A DNA stretch of 64,000 nt. Origin: Pseudonocardiaceae bacterium (GTDB taxonomy: Bacteria > Actinomycetota > Actinomycetes > Mycobacteriales > Pseudonocardiaceae). Location of the stretch: the NCBI GenBank assembly GCA_009377865.1, contig WHTH01000001.1:1-64000 (forward strand), read 5' to 3'. Below the pieces are notes generated by a model, which saw nothing but the letters and a program-made list of their open reading frames with translations, was not told the DNA's origin and ran no database searches. How positions within the stretch are numbered: the stretch's first letter is position 1; the number at the start of each line of letters is the position of its first letter. Positions 38,396 through 47,189 of this stretch are shown piece by piece. The position numbers were made by a program, and so were the translations under genes.

Positions 38396-38764
38396 CTAGT
38401 CGGACCGGGGCGGGTCCGACTGCTGCGCGTCACCGAAGATGACCTCGCGCAGATTGGTGCCTCCGGTGCTGTGCTTGCCCTCGCGCTCGAGTTGCGTCTG
38501 CCAGGCAGACCGGACGTCGTCGCCCACCGACTGGTTCCCCCGCTTCGTGCCCAGAAATGTCGGGGTCCAGATGTAGTCGACCTCGGTCATCCCCTGGAAA
38601 CCGACGTTCACGTTGACGTTCTGGCAGTTCGCATCGGTGCACTCGGCGTAATCGACCCGAGTATGATCTTCTTCGTTCCAGTCGTCGCGCACGGCCGCCT
38701 GAGATGGCACGCCCTCCTCCGGCAGGTCGTCACTATCCGGTGTATGCCCTGGTCCGGGAATCAT
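38396..38764 (-). CDS. Hypothetical acidic protein
   Basis: 122 residues, acidic and polar, beginning MIPGPGHTPDSDDLPEEG and containing DYAECTDANCQNVNVNVGFQ with a Cys pair, then VDYIWTPTFLGTKRGNQSVG. No signal peptide, membrane segment or known domain. Just downstream of mnmA by 30 bases, so it may share its transcript, and separated from the DGPF gene by 108 bases. Function unknown. Confidence 0.55.
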   Translation of the reverse strand: MIPGPGHTPDSDDLPEEGVPSQAAVRDDWNEEDHTRVDYAECTDANCQNVNVNVGFQGMTEVDYIWTPTFLGTKRGNQSVGDDVRSAWQTQLEREGKHSTGGTNLREVIFGDAQQSDPPRSD

Positions 38765-38793
38765 GATGTGCGATTTTACCAGCTTCGGGCGGG

Positions 38794-39876
38794 TCAGGCA
38801 GTCGCGGTGATGGTAGCGCTGCCGAGCACCACGTCCCCGCCGGGATCGGGCCGGTAAAACGCCACAGCCTGCCCGGGCGCCACCCCGCGCAGCGTCTCAC
38901 CCAGCGCGACGTGCAGCCCGCCGTCCACCGGCTTCGCGACGGCGGGAGCGGTGCCACCGTGCGCCCGGATCTGCGCCACGCAGTCGATCGGCCCCGCGGG
39001 CACCGCACCGGAGGTCCACACCGGGCGCTGCGCCTCGATCTCGCTGACGCCGAGCCGCTCAGCGCCACCGACCCGGACGGTTCCGCTGGCTGGTTCCAGC
39101 GACAGCACGAACCGGGGCCGCCCGTCGGGTGCGGACCGGTCCATCCCGAGGCCGCGCCGTTGCCCGACGGTGAAGCCGTGCACCCCGTCGTGTCGGCCGA
39201 GCACCTCGCCGGTCTCGTCGTCGACGACGTCACCCGGACGGCTGCCGAGCCGCTCGGTGAGGAACGACCGGGTGTCGCCGGAGGGGATGAAGCAGATGTC
39301 GTGGCTGTCGGGCTTGTCGGCAACGGTCAGCCCGCGCCGCGCGGCCTCCTGCCGAATGCCGTCCTTCGGGGTGTCCCCGACCGGGAAGACCGCGTGCTCG
39401 AGCTGGCTCGCCGACAACACGGCCAGCACATAGGACTGATCCTTGCCCGGATCAACCGACCTGCGCAGCTCGCCGCTGGACAGCTGCGCGTGGTGGCCGG
39501 TGCAGACCGCGTCGAAACCCAGGTCCAGCGCCCGGTCGAGCAGCGCCGAGAACTTGATCTGCTCATTGCACCGCAGGCACGGGTTGGGCGTCCGCCCGGC
39601 GGCGTACTCCGCGACGAAGTCGTCGATCACATCAGCGCGGAACCGCTCGGCGAGGTCCCAGACGTAGTACGGGATCCCCAACATGTCGGCCGCGCGGGCG
39701 GCGTCACGAGAGTCCTCCTTGGAGCAGCAGCCGCGGGCACCGGTGCGCAGCGTGCCGGGATTCGCCGACAGCGCCAGGTGCACTCCGACGACCTCGTGGC
39801 CCGCGTCGACAACGCGGGCCGCCGCCACCGCGGAGTCCACACCGCCGCTCATCGCGGCCAAGACCTTCATGGTCAC
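38794..39876 (-). CDS. mnmA: tRNA 2-thiouridylase (MnmA)
   Basis: 360 residues. Uses sulfur passed from cysteine desulfurase to make 2-thiouridine at wobble position 34 of tRNA. PP-loop [20 protein letters not shown], catalytic Cys in [20 protein letters not shown] and the second Cys in [17 protein letters not shown] are present. Start GTG 39876 overlaps the iscS stop (GTGA); the ATG at 39870 is also possible. Functionally linked to its upstream neighbour. Confidence 0.96.
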   Translation of the reverse strand: MTMKVLAAMSGGVDSAVAAARVVDAGHEVVGVHLALSANPGTLRTGARGCCSKEDSRDAARAADMLGIPYYVWDLAERFRADVIDDFVAEYAAGRTPNPCLRCNEQIKFSALLDRALDLGFDAVCTGHHAQLSSGELRRSVDPGKDQSYVLAVLSASQLEHAVFPVGDTPKDGIRQEAARRGLTVADKPDSHDICFIPSGDTRSFLTERLGSRPGDVVDDETGEVLGRHDGVHGFTVGQRRGLGMDRSAPDGRPRFVLSLEPASGTVRVGGAERLGVSEIEAQRPVWTSGAVPAGPIDCVAQIRAHGGTAPAVAKPVDGGLHVALGETLRGVAPGQAVAFYRPDPGGDVVLGSATITATA

Positions 39877-41087
39877 GATCCCGTTCCGCTGCCCGCCATC
39901 CGCCGGGTGCCGGCACCCCGGGCGCGAGTCACGACCGGTTCCACGACTGCGAGCAGCGCGTCGACGTCGGCGGCGGTGGAGGCGTGGCCGAGTGAGAAGC
40001 GCAGCGACCCCCGCGCCGTCGACGGCTCAGCGCCCATCGCCAGCAGCACGTGCGACGGCTGCGCGACGCCGGCGGTGCACGCTGCCCCGGTGGAGCACTC
40101 CACACCCTGTGCGTCGAGCAGCATCAGCAGCGCATCGCCCTCGCAGCCGGGGAAGGTGACGTGCGCGTTGCCGGGCAGCCGGGAAGGGCCGCCGTCGATC
40201 TCGTCACGGCCCGGGTCTCCGTTGAGCGCCGCATCGGGAAGCCGCTCGAGCAGCCCGCGGACAAGTCCGTCGCGCAGGTCCGCCAGCCGGCTCGCGGTCT
40301 GCGGCTGCACGTCGACGGCGTGCCGGACGGCGGTGGCCAGCCCGACGATCGCGGGCACGTCCAGCGTCCCTGACCGCACGTCACGCTCCTGACCGCCGCC
40401 GTGCAGCAGCGGCGTGGCCGCCACCTCCCTGCCGAGCAGCAGCACGCCGGCACCGTAGGGGCCCCCGAGCTTGTGGCCGGTCAGCGTCATCGCGGCCGCC
40501 CCACAGGGGCCGAAATCGACGGGCAACTGGGCGACGGCCTGCACCGCGTCGGTGTGCAGCGGCACGCCGTACTCGGCTGCGACACTCGCGAGTTCGCGCA
40601 CCGGTGCCACGGTCCCGACCTCGTTGTTGGCCCACATCACGCTGACCAGCGCGGCCGAGTCGGGGTCCTGCGCGAGCGCCGCACGTAGCGTCTCGGTCGC
40701 CAGCCGGCCCCACCGGTCGGTCTCGAGCCAGCCCACCTCGGCGTCTTCGTGCTCGACGAGCCACTCCACGGCGTCGAGCACCGCATGGTGCTCGATCGTA
40801 GAGACGAGGATGCGCCGCCGCCGGGGGTCGGCCTCCCGCCGCGCCCAGTACAGGCCCTTGACGGCCAGGTTGTCGCTCTCGGTGCCACCGCCGGTGAACA
40901 CCACCTCGGAGGGGCGCGCTCCCAGGGCGTCGGCGATGGACTCGCGACTCTCCTCCACGGCGCGGCGAGCGCGCCGCCCGGAGCTGTGCAGTGACGAGGC
41001 GTTGCCCAGGGTGGTCAGCGCCTCGCTCATCGCAGCGACCGCCTCCGGCAGCATCGGGGTCGTCGCGGCGTGGTCCAGGTAGGTCAT
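39873..41087 (-). CDS. iscS: Cysteine desulfurase (IscS/NifS family)
   Basis: 404 residues, PLP enzyme releasing sulfur from cysteine for MnmA and Fe–S assembly. [20 protein letters not shown] at the start, [33 protein letters not shown], the PLP lysine in [20 protein letters not shown] and the catalytic Cys loop [20 protein letters not shown] are visible. Overlaps mnmA and starts at ATG 41087. Same order as in mycobacteria. Confidence 0.95.
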   Translation of the reverse strand: MTYLDHAATTPMLPEAVAAMSEALTTLGNASSLHSSGRRARRAVEESRESIADALGARPSEVVFTGGGTESDNLAVKGLYWARREADPRRRRILVSTIEHHAVLDAVEWLVEHEDAEVGWLETDRWGRLATETLRAALAQDPDSAALVSVMWANNEVGTVAPVRELASVAAEYGVPLHTDAVQAVAQLPVDFGPCGAAAMTLTGHKLGGPYGAGVLLLGREVAATPLLHGGGQERDVRSGTLDVPAIVGLATAVRHAVDVQPQTASRLADLRDGLVRGLLERLPDAALNGDPGRDEIDGGPSRLPGNAHVTFPGCEGDALLMLLDAQGVECSTGAACTAGVAQPSHVLLAMGAEPSTARGSLRFSLGHASTAADVDALLAVVEPVVTRARGAGTRRMAGSGTGS

Positions 41088-41125
41088 CGAGAGACCAGCG
41101 TAGTCCGATCGTCACGGCATCACGC

Positions 41126-41148
41126 CTGCGGCGGCTCAACGGCCGCAG
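41126..41148 (-). terminator. Hairpin after the methyltransferase gene
   Basis: CTGCGGC (41126–41132) and GCCGCAG (41142–41148) pair perfectly around a nine-base loop, eight bases past the minus-strand stop at 41156. No T-run. Confidence 0.5.
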
Positions 41149-41155
41149 CACGGGG

Positions 41156-41749
41156 TCACCGATCCCGCCGCGGGCGCCGGGCGACGTGGATCACGGCGGG
41201 CGGCAGGTTGCGCCAGATGGTGCGGCTGGTGGTCACCTCCTCGAAGCTGCGGCACAGTTCGTCGAGCTGCCGCCTCGCGGGTGGCGCCCAGCGCGTGGCC
41301 GCGTACCCGAGCTGGGTCAGCGCACCGTTGCCGCCGAGACAACCGGGCAACTGGTCCAGCAGCGTCGGTGATCCGGCACCGGCGAAAGCCGCCCAAGGCA
41401 GCCCGCTGACGACGACGTCGGCGACCAGCACACGGTCGAGCAGAATCGCGGGCAGCTCGGTAGCGTCGGCGCAGATCACCTCGACGTCCGGGTAGCGAAG
41501 CGCCAGCCGATCGGCGAGCCGCGGGCTGACCTCGATCGCGAGCTGGCGGCCCCGGCCGCCGAGCCGGCGGCGGATGACCTCGGTGATCGTGCCTGTTCCC
41601 GGGCCGAGCTCGACCACCACGGGGTCCCCGCTGCCGGGAACCGGAGACGTCGCCGTCCTGGCGAGCGCGGCCGAGCTCGGTGCCACCGACGCGGTGCGCG
41701 GCGGATCGCACAGGAACTCCCACGCGAACGCCGGCGCGTCCCGGTTCAC
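41156..41749 (-). CDS. PmtA-like phospholipid/ornithine-lipid N-methyltransferase
   Basis: 197 residues. Opens with the PmtA-type pattern AWEFLCDPPRTASVAPSSAA, SAM motif I VVELGPGTGTITEVIRRRLG, VEVICADATELP, VVVSGLPWAAF (the LP-type substrate loop) and the C-terminal RTIWRNLPPAVIHVARRP, all like the short soluble PmtA family that methylates phosphatidylethanolamine. GTG 41749 overlaps the acyltransferase stop (GTGA). Being locked to olsA/olsB-like genes, it may methylate the ornithine head group; PE methylation is the alternative. Confidence 0.75.
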   Translation of the reverse strand: MNRDAPAFAWEFLCDPPRTASVAPSSAALARTATSPVPGSGDPVVVELGPGTGTITEVIRRRLGGRGRQLAIEVSPRLADRLALRYPDVEVICADATELPAILLDRVLVADVVVSGLPWAAFAGAGSPTLLDQLPGCLGGNGALTQLGYAATRWAPPARRQLDELCRSFEEVTTSRTIWRNLPPAVIHVARRPRRDR

Positions 41750-42678
41750 GGCTCGATCCCGGCGCAGATCGACGGCTCGAGCGGCACCACGACGCCGGTC
41801 GGCTGCAGTCGGGGCAACGCCGGCAGGGCGACCTCGCGCACCGCCCGGTCCGCGGCTCCGGCCAGCGCACGCCGTCGGGCGGCCCGCCCCCACGTTGTCA
41901 CCGCGTCCGCCGCGGCTTCGAGGGTCGGCTCGGGGGATGGTGGGATGGTGGGGAGCACCTGCACCTGCACCCCGACACCGAGCACGCCGGCGACGGTCAC
42001 CAAGGACCGCCACATCGTCGCGTCGCCGACGAACGACGTCACGGTGGTCGGGCGGTCTGCCACCCGGTAGTTCACGGCCACCGGGCGGACCGCGGCACCG
42101 GCGTCGACCGCGGCCTGGAACAGCGCGGGCCGGAACCGCCCCCCGGCCACTCCGCACCACGTGGTGCCCTCCGGGAACGCCCCGACCGCGGCGCCGCGGC
42201 GAAGTGCCCTCGTCAGCGCGCCGACCGTGTCGGGCAGCGAGCGCAACCGCTCCCGGTCGACATAGACGGTACCGGCGAGGGTGGCCAGCGGGCCGATCAG
42301 CAGCAGGTCCCGCACCTCACTCTTGGCCACCAGCCGCACCGGCTGCACCGCGCTGAGCGCGACGAGGTCGAGCCAGGACACGTGGTTGCTGACCACCAGC
42401 ACCGGTTGGCCCCGGGCGGCGAAGCGGGCCTCTCCGGTGATCCGGATCCGTATCTCGAGCGCCGCGAGCAGCAGCCGGAACCATCGGCGCTGCGTTCGCT
42501 CCCGCACACCGCCGGGCAGCAGCGGCAGCACGGCGAACAACCCGGCTCCCGCCACCAGCAACAGGCCGACCGCCAGTAGCCGGCAGGCCTGCCGGACACA
42601 CCCCGCCGCCGGCACAGCGCCGGCGGCGGGCAGGCAGCCGGCGCCGCACGGGGAGACCGGCATCCAGGCGTGGGTCAC
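41746..42678 (-). CDS. 1-acyl-sn-glycerol-3-phosphate acyltransferase-like (OlsA type)
   Basis: 310 residues with an N-terminal hydrophobic helix (LLAVGLLLVAGAGLFAVL) that anchors it to the membrane. The acyltransferase motifs are VLVVSNHVSWLDLVALSAVQ (HX4D), GTVYVDRERLRSL and GAFPEGTTWCG. It corresponds by position to Rv3026c. Next to an OlsB-like acyltransferase it could add the second acyl chain of ornithine lipid; a general lysophosphatidate acyltransferase role is possible. Start GTG 42678 overlaps the preceding stop. Confidence 0.8.
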   Translation of the reverse strand: MTHAWMPVSPCGAGCLPAAGAVPAAGCVRQACRLLAVGLLLVAGAGLFAVLPLLPGGVRERTQRRWFRLLLAALEIRIRITGEARFAARGQPVLVVSNHVSWLDLVALSAVQPVRLVAKSEVRDLLLIGPLATLAGTVYVDRERLRSLPDTVGALTRALRRGAAVGAFPEGTTWCGVAGGRFRPALFQAAVDAGAAVRPVAVNYRVADRPTTVTSFVGDATMWRSLVTVAGVLGVGVQVQVLPTIPPSPEPTLEAAADAVTTWGRAARRRALAGAADRAVREVALPALPRLQPTGVVVPLEPSICAGIEP

Positions 42679-43457
42679 GCCTGCTCCCCCAGGAAGTGGC
42701 GCAGGTAGCGCGGGTGCATCCGGTCGAGGTGCAGCAGCACCGGGAAGTCGGCCACGCCGAAGTCCCGGTCGTGCGCGGGCGGCCCGCACACCCAGGCGCC
42801 CAGCCGCAGGTAGCCGCGCAGCAACGGCGGGAGCACGGCCCGCTGCGGCCGGGGCACGCCGTCGGATATCCAGGGGTTGCGTGGATTGACCAGATACTTC
42901 GGCGGGGCCAGGTGCTTGTCGCAGACGAGATCCCACACCCCCGCCGCCACGGTGCCGTGCGGCCGGCCTGGCGTGTGCAGCGGCACCGAGGCGCAGCCGA
43001 CCAGCCAGCGGTGACCGGTGAGCAGCATGTAGCGGGCGATGCCGGCCCAGACGAGGCTTACCACCCCACCGGCCCGGTGGTCGGGGTGCACGCAGGAACG
43101 CCCGGTCTCGACCAGCTCGCCGCGCAGCCCGTCGAGGCCGGGCACCTCGAACTCGGTCTCGCAGTACAGCCCGCCGGCCCGGCGGGCGGACTCCGGCGGC
43201 AGCATCCGGTAGGTGCCGACGATCTGCCCAGTGCGGTCCTCGCGCACCACCAGGTGGTCGCAGTACGGGTCGAAGGCGTCGACGTCGAGGCCGGGCTGCG
43301 GGCTGTGCAGCACCGCCCCCATCTCACCAGCGAAGACCCGGTACCGCAGCTGCTGCGCAGCGCGGACCTCGGCCTGCTCGCCGGCGACCAGAAGCGAGTA
43401 TCGGGGCGCATCGACGCCGGGTTCGGACGTGGTCACCAGCAGTTGCGAGGTGCTCAT
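42675..43457 (-). CDS. Ornithine N-acyltransferase-like GNAT protein (OlsB type)
   Basis: 260 residues. RAAQQLRYRVFAGEMGAVLH and DAFDPYCDHLVVREDRTGQI VGTYRML, then VETGRSCVHPDHRAGGVVSL VWAGIARYM match the OlsB/hemolysin-type GNAT family that transfers a 3-hydroxyacyl group from ACP to ornithine. Corresponds by place to Rv3027c. First gene of the olsB-olsA-methyltransferase operon, ATG 43457. Function is inferred from family, not proven in actinobacteria. Confidence 0.75.
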   Translation of the reverse strand: MSTSQLLVTTSEPGVDAPRYSLLVAGEQAEVRAAQQLRYRVFAGEMGAVLHSPQPGLDVDAFDPYCDHLVVREDRTGQIVGTYRMLPPESARRAGGLYCETEFEVPGLDGLRGELVETGRSCVHPDHRAGGVVSLVWAGIARYMLLTGHRWLVGCASVPLHTPGRPHGTVAAGVWDLVCDKHLAPPKYLVNPRNPWISDGVPRPQRAVLPPLLRGYLRLGAWVCGPPAHDRDFGVADFPVLLHLDRMHPRYLRHFLGEQA

Positions 43458-43508
43458 GGGGTCGTCCTACCGGTCCCAGCACCCCGCGAACCGACGACGG
43501 CGTGACCG

Positions 43509-43545
43509 GACGGTGGCACCTCGGTGAAACCCAGGTGCCACCGTC
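43509..43545 (-). terminator. Hairpin terminator between etfA and olsB-like gene
   Basis: GACGGTGGCACCT (43509–43521) and AGGTGCCACCGTC (43533–43545) form a perfect 13-bp stem around an 11-base loop, nine bases after the etfA stop. It separates the etfBA and ols-like units. Confidence 0.75.
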
Positions 43546-43553
43546 GGCTGGGG

Positions 43554-44513
43554 TCAGCCCTTGCGCTTGGTGGCCTCCTCGGCCAGCTGCGGCGCGATGG
43601 TGAACAGGTCACCGACGACGCCGAAATCGGCGATCTCGAAGATCGGCGCCTCGGGGTCCTTGTTGACCGCGACGATCGTCTTCGACGTCTGCATCCCGGC
43701 CCGGTGCTGGATGGCACCCGAGATCCCCAGCGCCACGTAGAGCTGCGGGGAGACGGTCTTGCCGGTCTGCCCGATCTGGAACTGGTGCGGGTAGTAGCCG
43801 GAGTCGACCGCGGCGCGCGACGCTCCGACCGCCGCGCCCAGCGCGTCGGCGAGCTGCTCCACGACCCCGAAGTTATCGGCGGAGCCGACCCCGCGGCCAC
43901 CGGCGACCACGACGCCCGCCTCGGACAGCTCCGGACGGTCGCCGCCCTCGATGGGCCTGCGCTCGATGACCGTCGCGGTCGTCGCGGCGTCGATCGCGGG
44001 AACGTCGACGGTCTCCTCGACCGCAGCGCCCGGCGCTTCGACGGCGTCGACGGACCCGGCCCGGAGAGTGATCACCGCGGTCGGCGTGCTGGCCTTGGAC
44101 TCGGCGAGGTAAGAGCCGCCGAACACCGAGTGCGTGGCCGTGCCGTCATCGGTGAGGCCGACGACGTCGGACAGCAGCCCGGAACCGGTACGCACCGCGA
44201 GCTTGCCGGCGATCTCCTTGCCGTCGGGCGAGGTCGCGATGAGCACGGCGGTGGGTGCAACGGAGCCGACCAGCGCGGCCAGCGCGCCGACCGACGGTGC
44301 GGTCAGGTAGGTGCCTGCGTCGTCGGACTCGGCGACGTAGACCTTCGCCGCGCCGTACTGCGCCAGCCCGTCCTTGATCTTCATCGCGGTGCCGGGCGTG
44401 CCCACGACCACCGCCGCCGGCTCGCCGAGCGTCGCGGCTGCCGTGAGCAGTTCGTTGGTGACCTTCTTGACCTCGCCGCCGCTGTGTTCGACGAGGACCA
44501 GGACCTCTGCCAT
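43554..44513 (-). CDS. etfA: Electron transfer flavoprotein alpha subunit
   Basis: 319 residues. [20 protein letters not shown] at the start and the FAD-binding C-terminal domain [60 protein letters not shown] and [15 protein letters not shown]. Carries electrons from acyl-CoA dehydrogenases to the quinone pool together with EtfB, whose gene ends 35 bases upstream. Confidence 0.97.
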   Translation of the reverse strand: MAEVLVLVEHSGGEVKKVTNELLTAAATLGEPAAVVVGTPGTAMKIKDGLAQYGAAKVYVAESDDAGTYLTAPSVGALAALVGSVAPTAVLIATSPDGKEIAGKLAVRTGSGLLSDVVGLTDDGTATHSVFGGSYLAESKASTPTAVITLRAGSVDAVEAPGAAVEETVDVPAIDAATTATVIERRPIEGGDRPELSEAGVVVAGGRGVGSADNFGVVEQLADALGAAVGASRAAVDSGYYPHQFQIGQTGKTVSPQLYVALGISGAIQHRAGMQTSKTIVAVNKDPEAPIFEIADFGVVGDLFTIAPQLAEEATKRKG

Positions 44514-44548
44514 GAGTGGTTCTCCTAGTTCGATCGCGACGGTGCGGA

Positions 44549-45331
44549 TCAGATGAGCTTGAGCCCGGCGAGGTACTCGACGAGCTTGACGCCGCCGTCG
44601 CCCTCGTCGGTGACGACCTGTCCGGCCTCGCGCGGTGGCCGCGGCCGCGACGCGGTGACCGTCGACGTGGCACTGGCCAGCCCGACCTGCCCGGCGTCGA
44701 TGCCCGCGTCGGCGATCGTCATCGTGGTGACCGGCTTCTTCTTCGCGGCCATGATCCCCTTGAACGAGGGGTAGCGCGGCTCGTTGATCTTCTCGTTGAC
44801 GCTCACGACGGCGGGCAGGGTCGCCTGCAACGTGGTGATCGCGTCGTCGGTCTCTCGCTCGATCGTGACGGTGGAGCCCTCGACCGTCACCGTGCGGGCG
44901 TGGGTGAGGTCGGGCATCCGGAGCGCCTCGGCGACCATCGCCGGCACGGCGCCGACGGTGCCGTCGGTCGCCTCGTTGCCGGCCAGCACCAGGTCGACCT
45001 CGCCGAGCGTCCCGATCACGGTGGCCAGCGCCCGGGCGGTCTGCACCGCGCAGGAGCCGTGCAGCGCCTCGTCGGACAGGTGTACGGCCTTGTCCGCGCC
45101 CATCGACAGGGTCTTGCGGATCGCGTCGGTGGCGCGCTCGGGGCCCATGCACACGACGGTGACCTCGCCGTCGCCGGCATCCTTGAGCTTGAGTGCCTCC
45201 TCGACAGCGCGCTCGTTGATCTCGTCGAGCACGGCGTCCGCAGCCCCTCGGTCCAGGGTGTGGTCTGAGTCGGTCAGCCTGCGCTCGGACCAGGTGTCCG
45301 GCACCTGCTTGACCAGGACGACGATGTTCAT
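44549..45331 (-). CDS. etfB: Electron transfer flavoprotein beta subunit
   Basis: 260 residues. NIVVLVKQVPDTWSERRLTD at the start, VCMGPERATDAIRKTLSMGA, DLVLAGNEATDGTVGAVPAM and the end KIDEPRYPSFKGIM-like NEPRYPSFKGIMAAKKKPV. Forms the heterodimer with EtfA. Same order as Rv3029c–Rv3028c. Confidence 0.96.
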   Translation of the reverse strand: MNIVVLVKQVPDTWSERRLTDSDHTLDRGAADAVLDEINERAVEEALKLKDAGDGEVTVVCMGPERATDAIRKTLSMGADKAVHLSDEALHGSCAVQTARALATVIGTLGEVDLVLAGNEATDGTVGAVPAMVAEALRMPDLTHARTVTVEGSTVTIERETDDAITTLQATLPAVVSVNEKINEPRYPSFKGIMAAKKKPVTTMTIADAGIDAGQVGLASATSTVTASRPRPPREAGQVVTDEGDGGVKLVEYLAGLKLI

Positions 45332-45472
45332 GGTCCTCTTCGACCTCCTGCGGCCGTACCGGGCGGCAGCAGCGCCTCGCCGCGCCGCCGCGAATGGCGT
45401 CATGCACCGATGGTTCATGCACACTGCCACGACTCGGGTGGCGCGAGCACGGTGCCCTTGGCCACCCGAATG

Positions 45473-45651
45473 TTACTCGCCAGTAAAGTCCGTGACAGCC
45501 ACAGCACGCTTCGACCCGAGGTGAGCCTGCTCACCCGGCTGCCACCGGCTCCCGACGATGCCACGGTAGAGCTCGAGGTGCGACCGAGCCCGCCGACCAC
45601 CAGCGGCGGGTACTCCCAGGACAGCATCAGCACGCGCATGGTGGCGGCCAC
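45473..45651 (-). pseudogene. GT4 glycosyltransferase with a large internal deletion
   Basis: The start ATG 45639 (or 45651) encodes MRVLMLSWEYPPLVVGGLGR, the N-terminal glycine loop of GT4 glucosyltransferases. After 20 codons the frame changes, and the end of the gene appears as HLELYRGIVGSRWQPGEQAH up to a stop at 45473. Nearly 90% of the coding region is missing. It overlaps the 3' end of the GH57 gene, as the intact Rv3032-type gene would. The product normally elongates alpha-1,4-glucan for methylglucose lipopolysaccharide. Confidence 0.65.
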
Positions 45652-47114
45652 GCCCGCAGCGTGAGCCTGCGGGCGTCGAGCCCGCCGAAGGGTGACACCG
45701 CTCGCCAGCCCGCCGGGTCGCCGCCGCCATCGAGCAGTTCGCGGGCCCGGGCGGCGTGGCGCTGCGCCCGGCGCCGCGCGTAGTCCGGGGCGGAGTCCTT
45801 GCTCACCATGAACGCCCAGTCGCTAGACAGCGACAGCAGCGCTTCGCGCAGCGCCTGGTCGGCCCTCGGATCGCGCGCCGTGCCGGCCTTCGGCAGCGCC
45901 GCGAGCAGCTCGCGCTGCAGCGCGTCGTTGTCGGCGACGACGTCGGCGACCTGCTCGCCGTCCCATACCCGCCAGTCCTTGCCCGAGCCCCATGACGAGG
46001 CGGGCAGTGTCACCGGCGAACCGACATGTCCCGCCTCGAGCGCGCCGTGCAGCGTGGTGACGTCGACGCCGGCCTCGGGCAGCGCGCGCAGCACACTCTC
46101 GAGCCAGGCCGGGCCCTCGTGCCACCAGTGCCCGAACAGCTCGGTGTCGTAGGCCGCGACAACCAGCCCCGGTTGCCCGTCGCGGCGTGCCAGGCCGTCG
46201 AGCCGGTCGCACACCACCGACACGAAGTCCTTGGCGTGCTTGCCGACGGTGCGCGCCGCGCGCTCCGGGTCGTAGGCCCGCTTGCGCTCCGGCGCGACGT
46301 CATGGCCGGTGACGCGGGACGGCTTGAAGCCGGTCGGGTGGTCGAAGGTGTGGAAGTCGCGGTAGGCAGGGTCGCCGGGGTAGCCGGCTTTCGGCGACCA
46401 CACCCGGTAAGTGACGTCGAGGTCGCGCCCGAAGCAGATCACCCCGGAGCCGTCGACGGGGCGTGCCACGGCGGTGTCGCCGCGCAGCGCCGGGCCGTCG
46501 ACGAGGAAGTGGCCGACACCGGCCGCCGCGTAATCCTGCTCCATGCCGGGCGCATAACCGCACTCCGGTGCCCAGATGCCCGCGGGCCGGTGACCGAGCC
46601 GGTGCCCGGCGTCGGCCAGTCCCTCGGCCAGCCCGAGGTCGCGCAATGCCGGATGCAGCAGCGGCTGGAACGGGTGGGTCAGTGGCCCGCCGAGCAGCTC
46701 GATCGCACCGCCGTCGACCAGTGGTCGCAGCACGGCCGAGCCGCCGTGGCGCCAGCGCTGCTCGAAGTCCTCGATGGCGGCGGTGGCGGCGCGGTGCTCG
46801 CGTCGCCCGAGGTCACCCAGGTCGCGGCGGGTACCGGCGAGTTGCGCGCGCAGCGCCCAGCCACCCAGCCAGTCGTGCATCCCGCGCAGGCAGTACGGGT
46901 CGTCGAACTGCGCGGCCAGCACCGGTGTCACGCCCAGGGTCAGCACGTCGCGGCGCCCCTCGGTGGCCAGCCGCGCCAGCATGTCGGTGACCGGCAGGTA
47001 GGAGTGCGCCCAGGCCTGGTAGAGCCACTCCTCGCCGACCGGCCACGCCCCGTGGTGGGCCAGCCAGGGCAGGTGCGAGTGCAGCACCAGGCAGAACGTC
47101 CCGAGCGGCCTCAC
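45627..47114 (-). CDS. GH57 1,4-alpha-glucan branching enzyme-like protein
   Basis: 495 residues. TFCLVLHSHLPWLAHHGAWP VGEEWLYQ at the start, IWAPECGYAPGMEQDYAAAG with the catalytic Glu of GH57, VVAAYDTELFGHWWHEGPAW with the catalytic Asp region, and the C-terminal DUF1957 helices around LSSDWAFMVSKDSAPDYARR. Corresponds to Rv3031, a branching enzyme of glucan/methylglucose lipopolysaccharide synthesis. GTG 47114 overlaps the stop of a mini-ORF (GTGA), so it was coupled to an upstream gene now almost gone. Confidence 0.88.
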   Translation of the reverse strand: MRPLGTFCLVLHSHLPWLAHHGAWPVGEEWLYQAWAHSYLPVTDMLARLATEGRRDVLTLGVTPVLAAQFDDPYCLRGMHDWLGGWALRAQLAGTRRDLGDLGRREHRAATAAIEDFEQRWRHGGSAVLRPLVDGGAIELLGGPLTHPFQPLLHPALRDLGLAEGLADAGHRLGHRPAGIWAPECGYAPGMEQDYAAAGVGHFLVDGPALRGDTAVARPVDGSGVICFGRDLDVTYRVWSPKAGYPGDPAYRDFHTFDHPTGFKPSRVTGHDVAPERKRAYDPERAARTVGKHAKDFVSVVCDRLDGLARRDGQPGLVVAAYDTELFGHWWHEGPAWLESVLRALPEAGVDVTTLHGALEAGHVGSPVTLPASSWGSGKDWRVWDGEQVADVVADNDALQRELLAALPKAGTARDPRADQALREALLSLSSDWAFMVSKDSAPDYARRRAQRHAARARELLDGGGDPAGWRAVSPFGGLDARRLTLRAWPPPCAC

Positions 47115-47167
47115 CGGGCTATCGCCACGGCGACGGTGTCGAGACCGGCACGCGCTTCCGCGGTCAC
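47111..47167 (-). pseudogene. Residual 3' end of a gene upstream of the branching enzyme
   Basis: GTG 47167 opens VTAEARAGLDTVAVAIAR, whose TGA overlaps the GTG of the branching enzyme. In mycobacteria a SAM methyltransferase (Rv3030) lies in this position, so this is probably its tail left after a deletion. It may still act as a coupling mini-ORF. No ribosome site is clear. Confidence 0.35.
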
Positions 47168-47189
47168 GCCGCTCGACCCTACCCACCGG

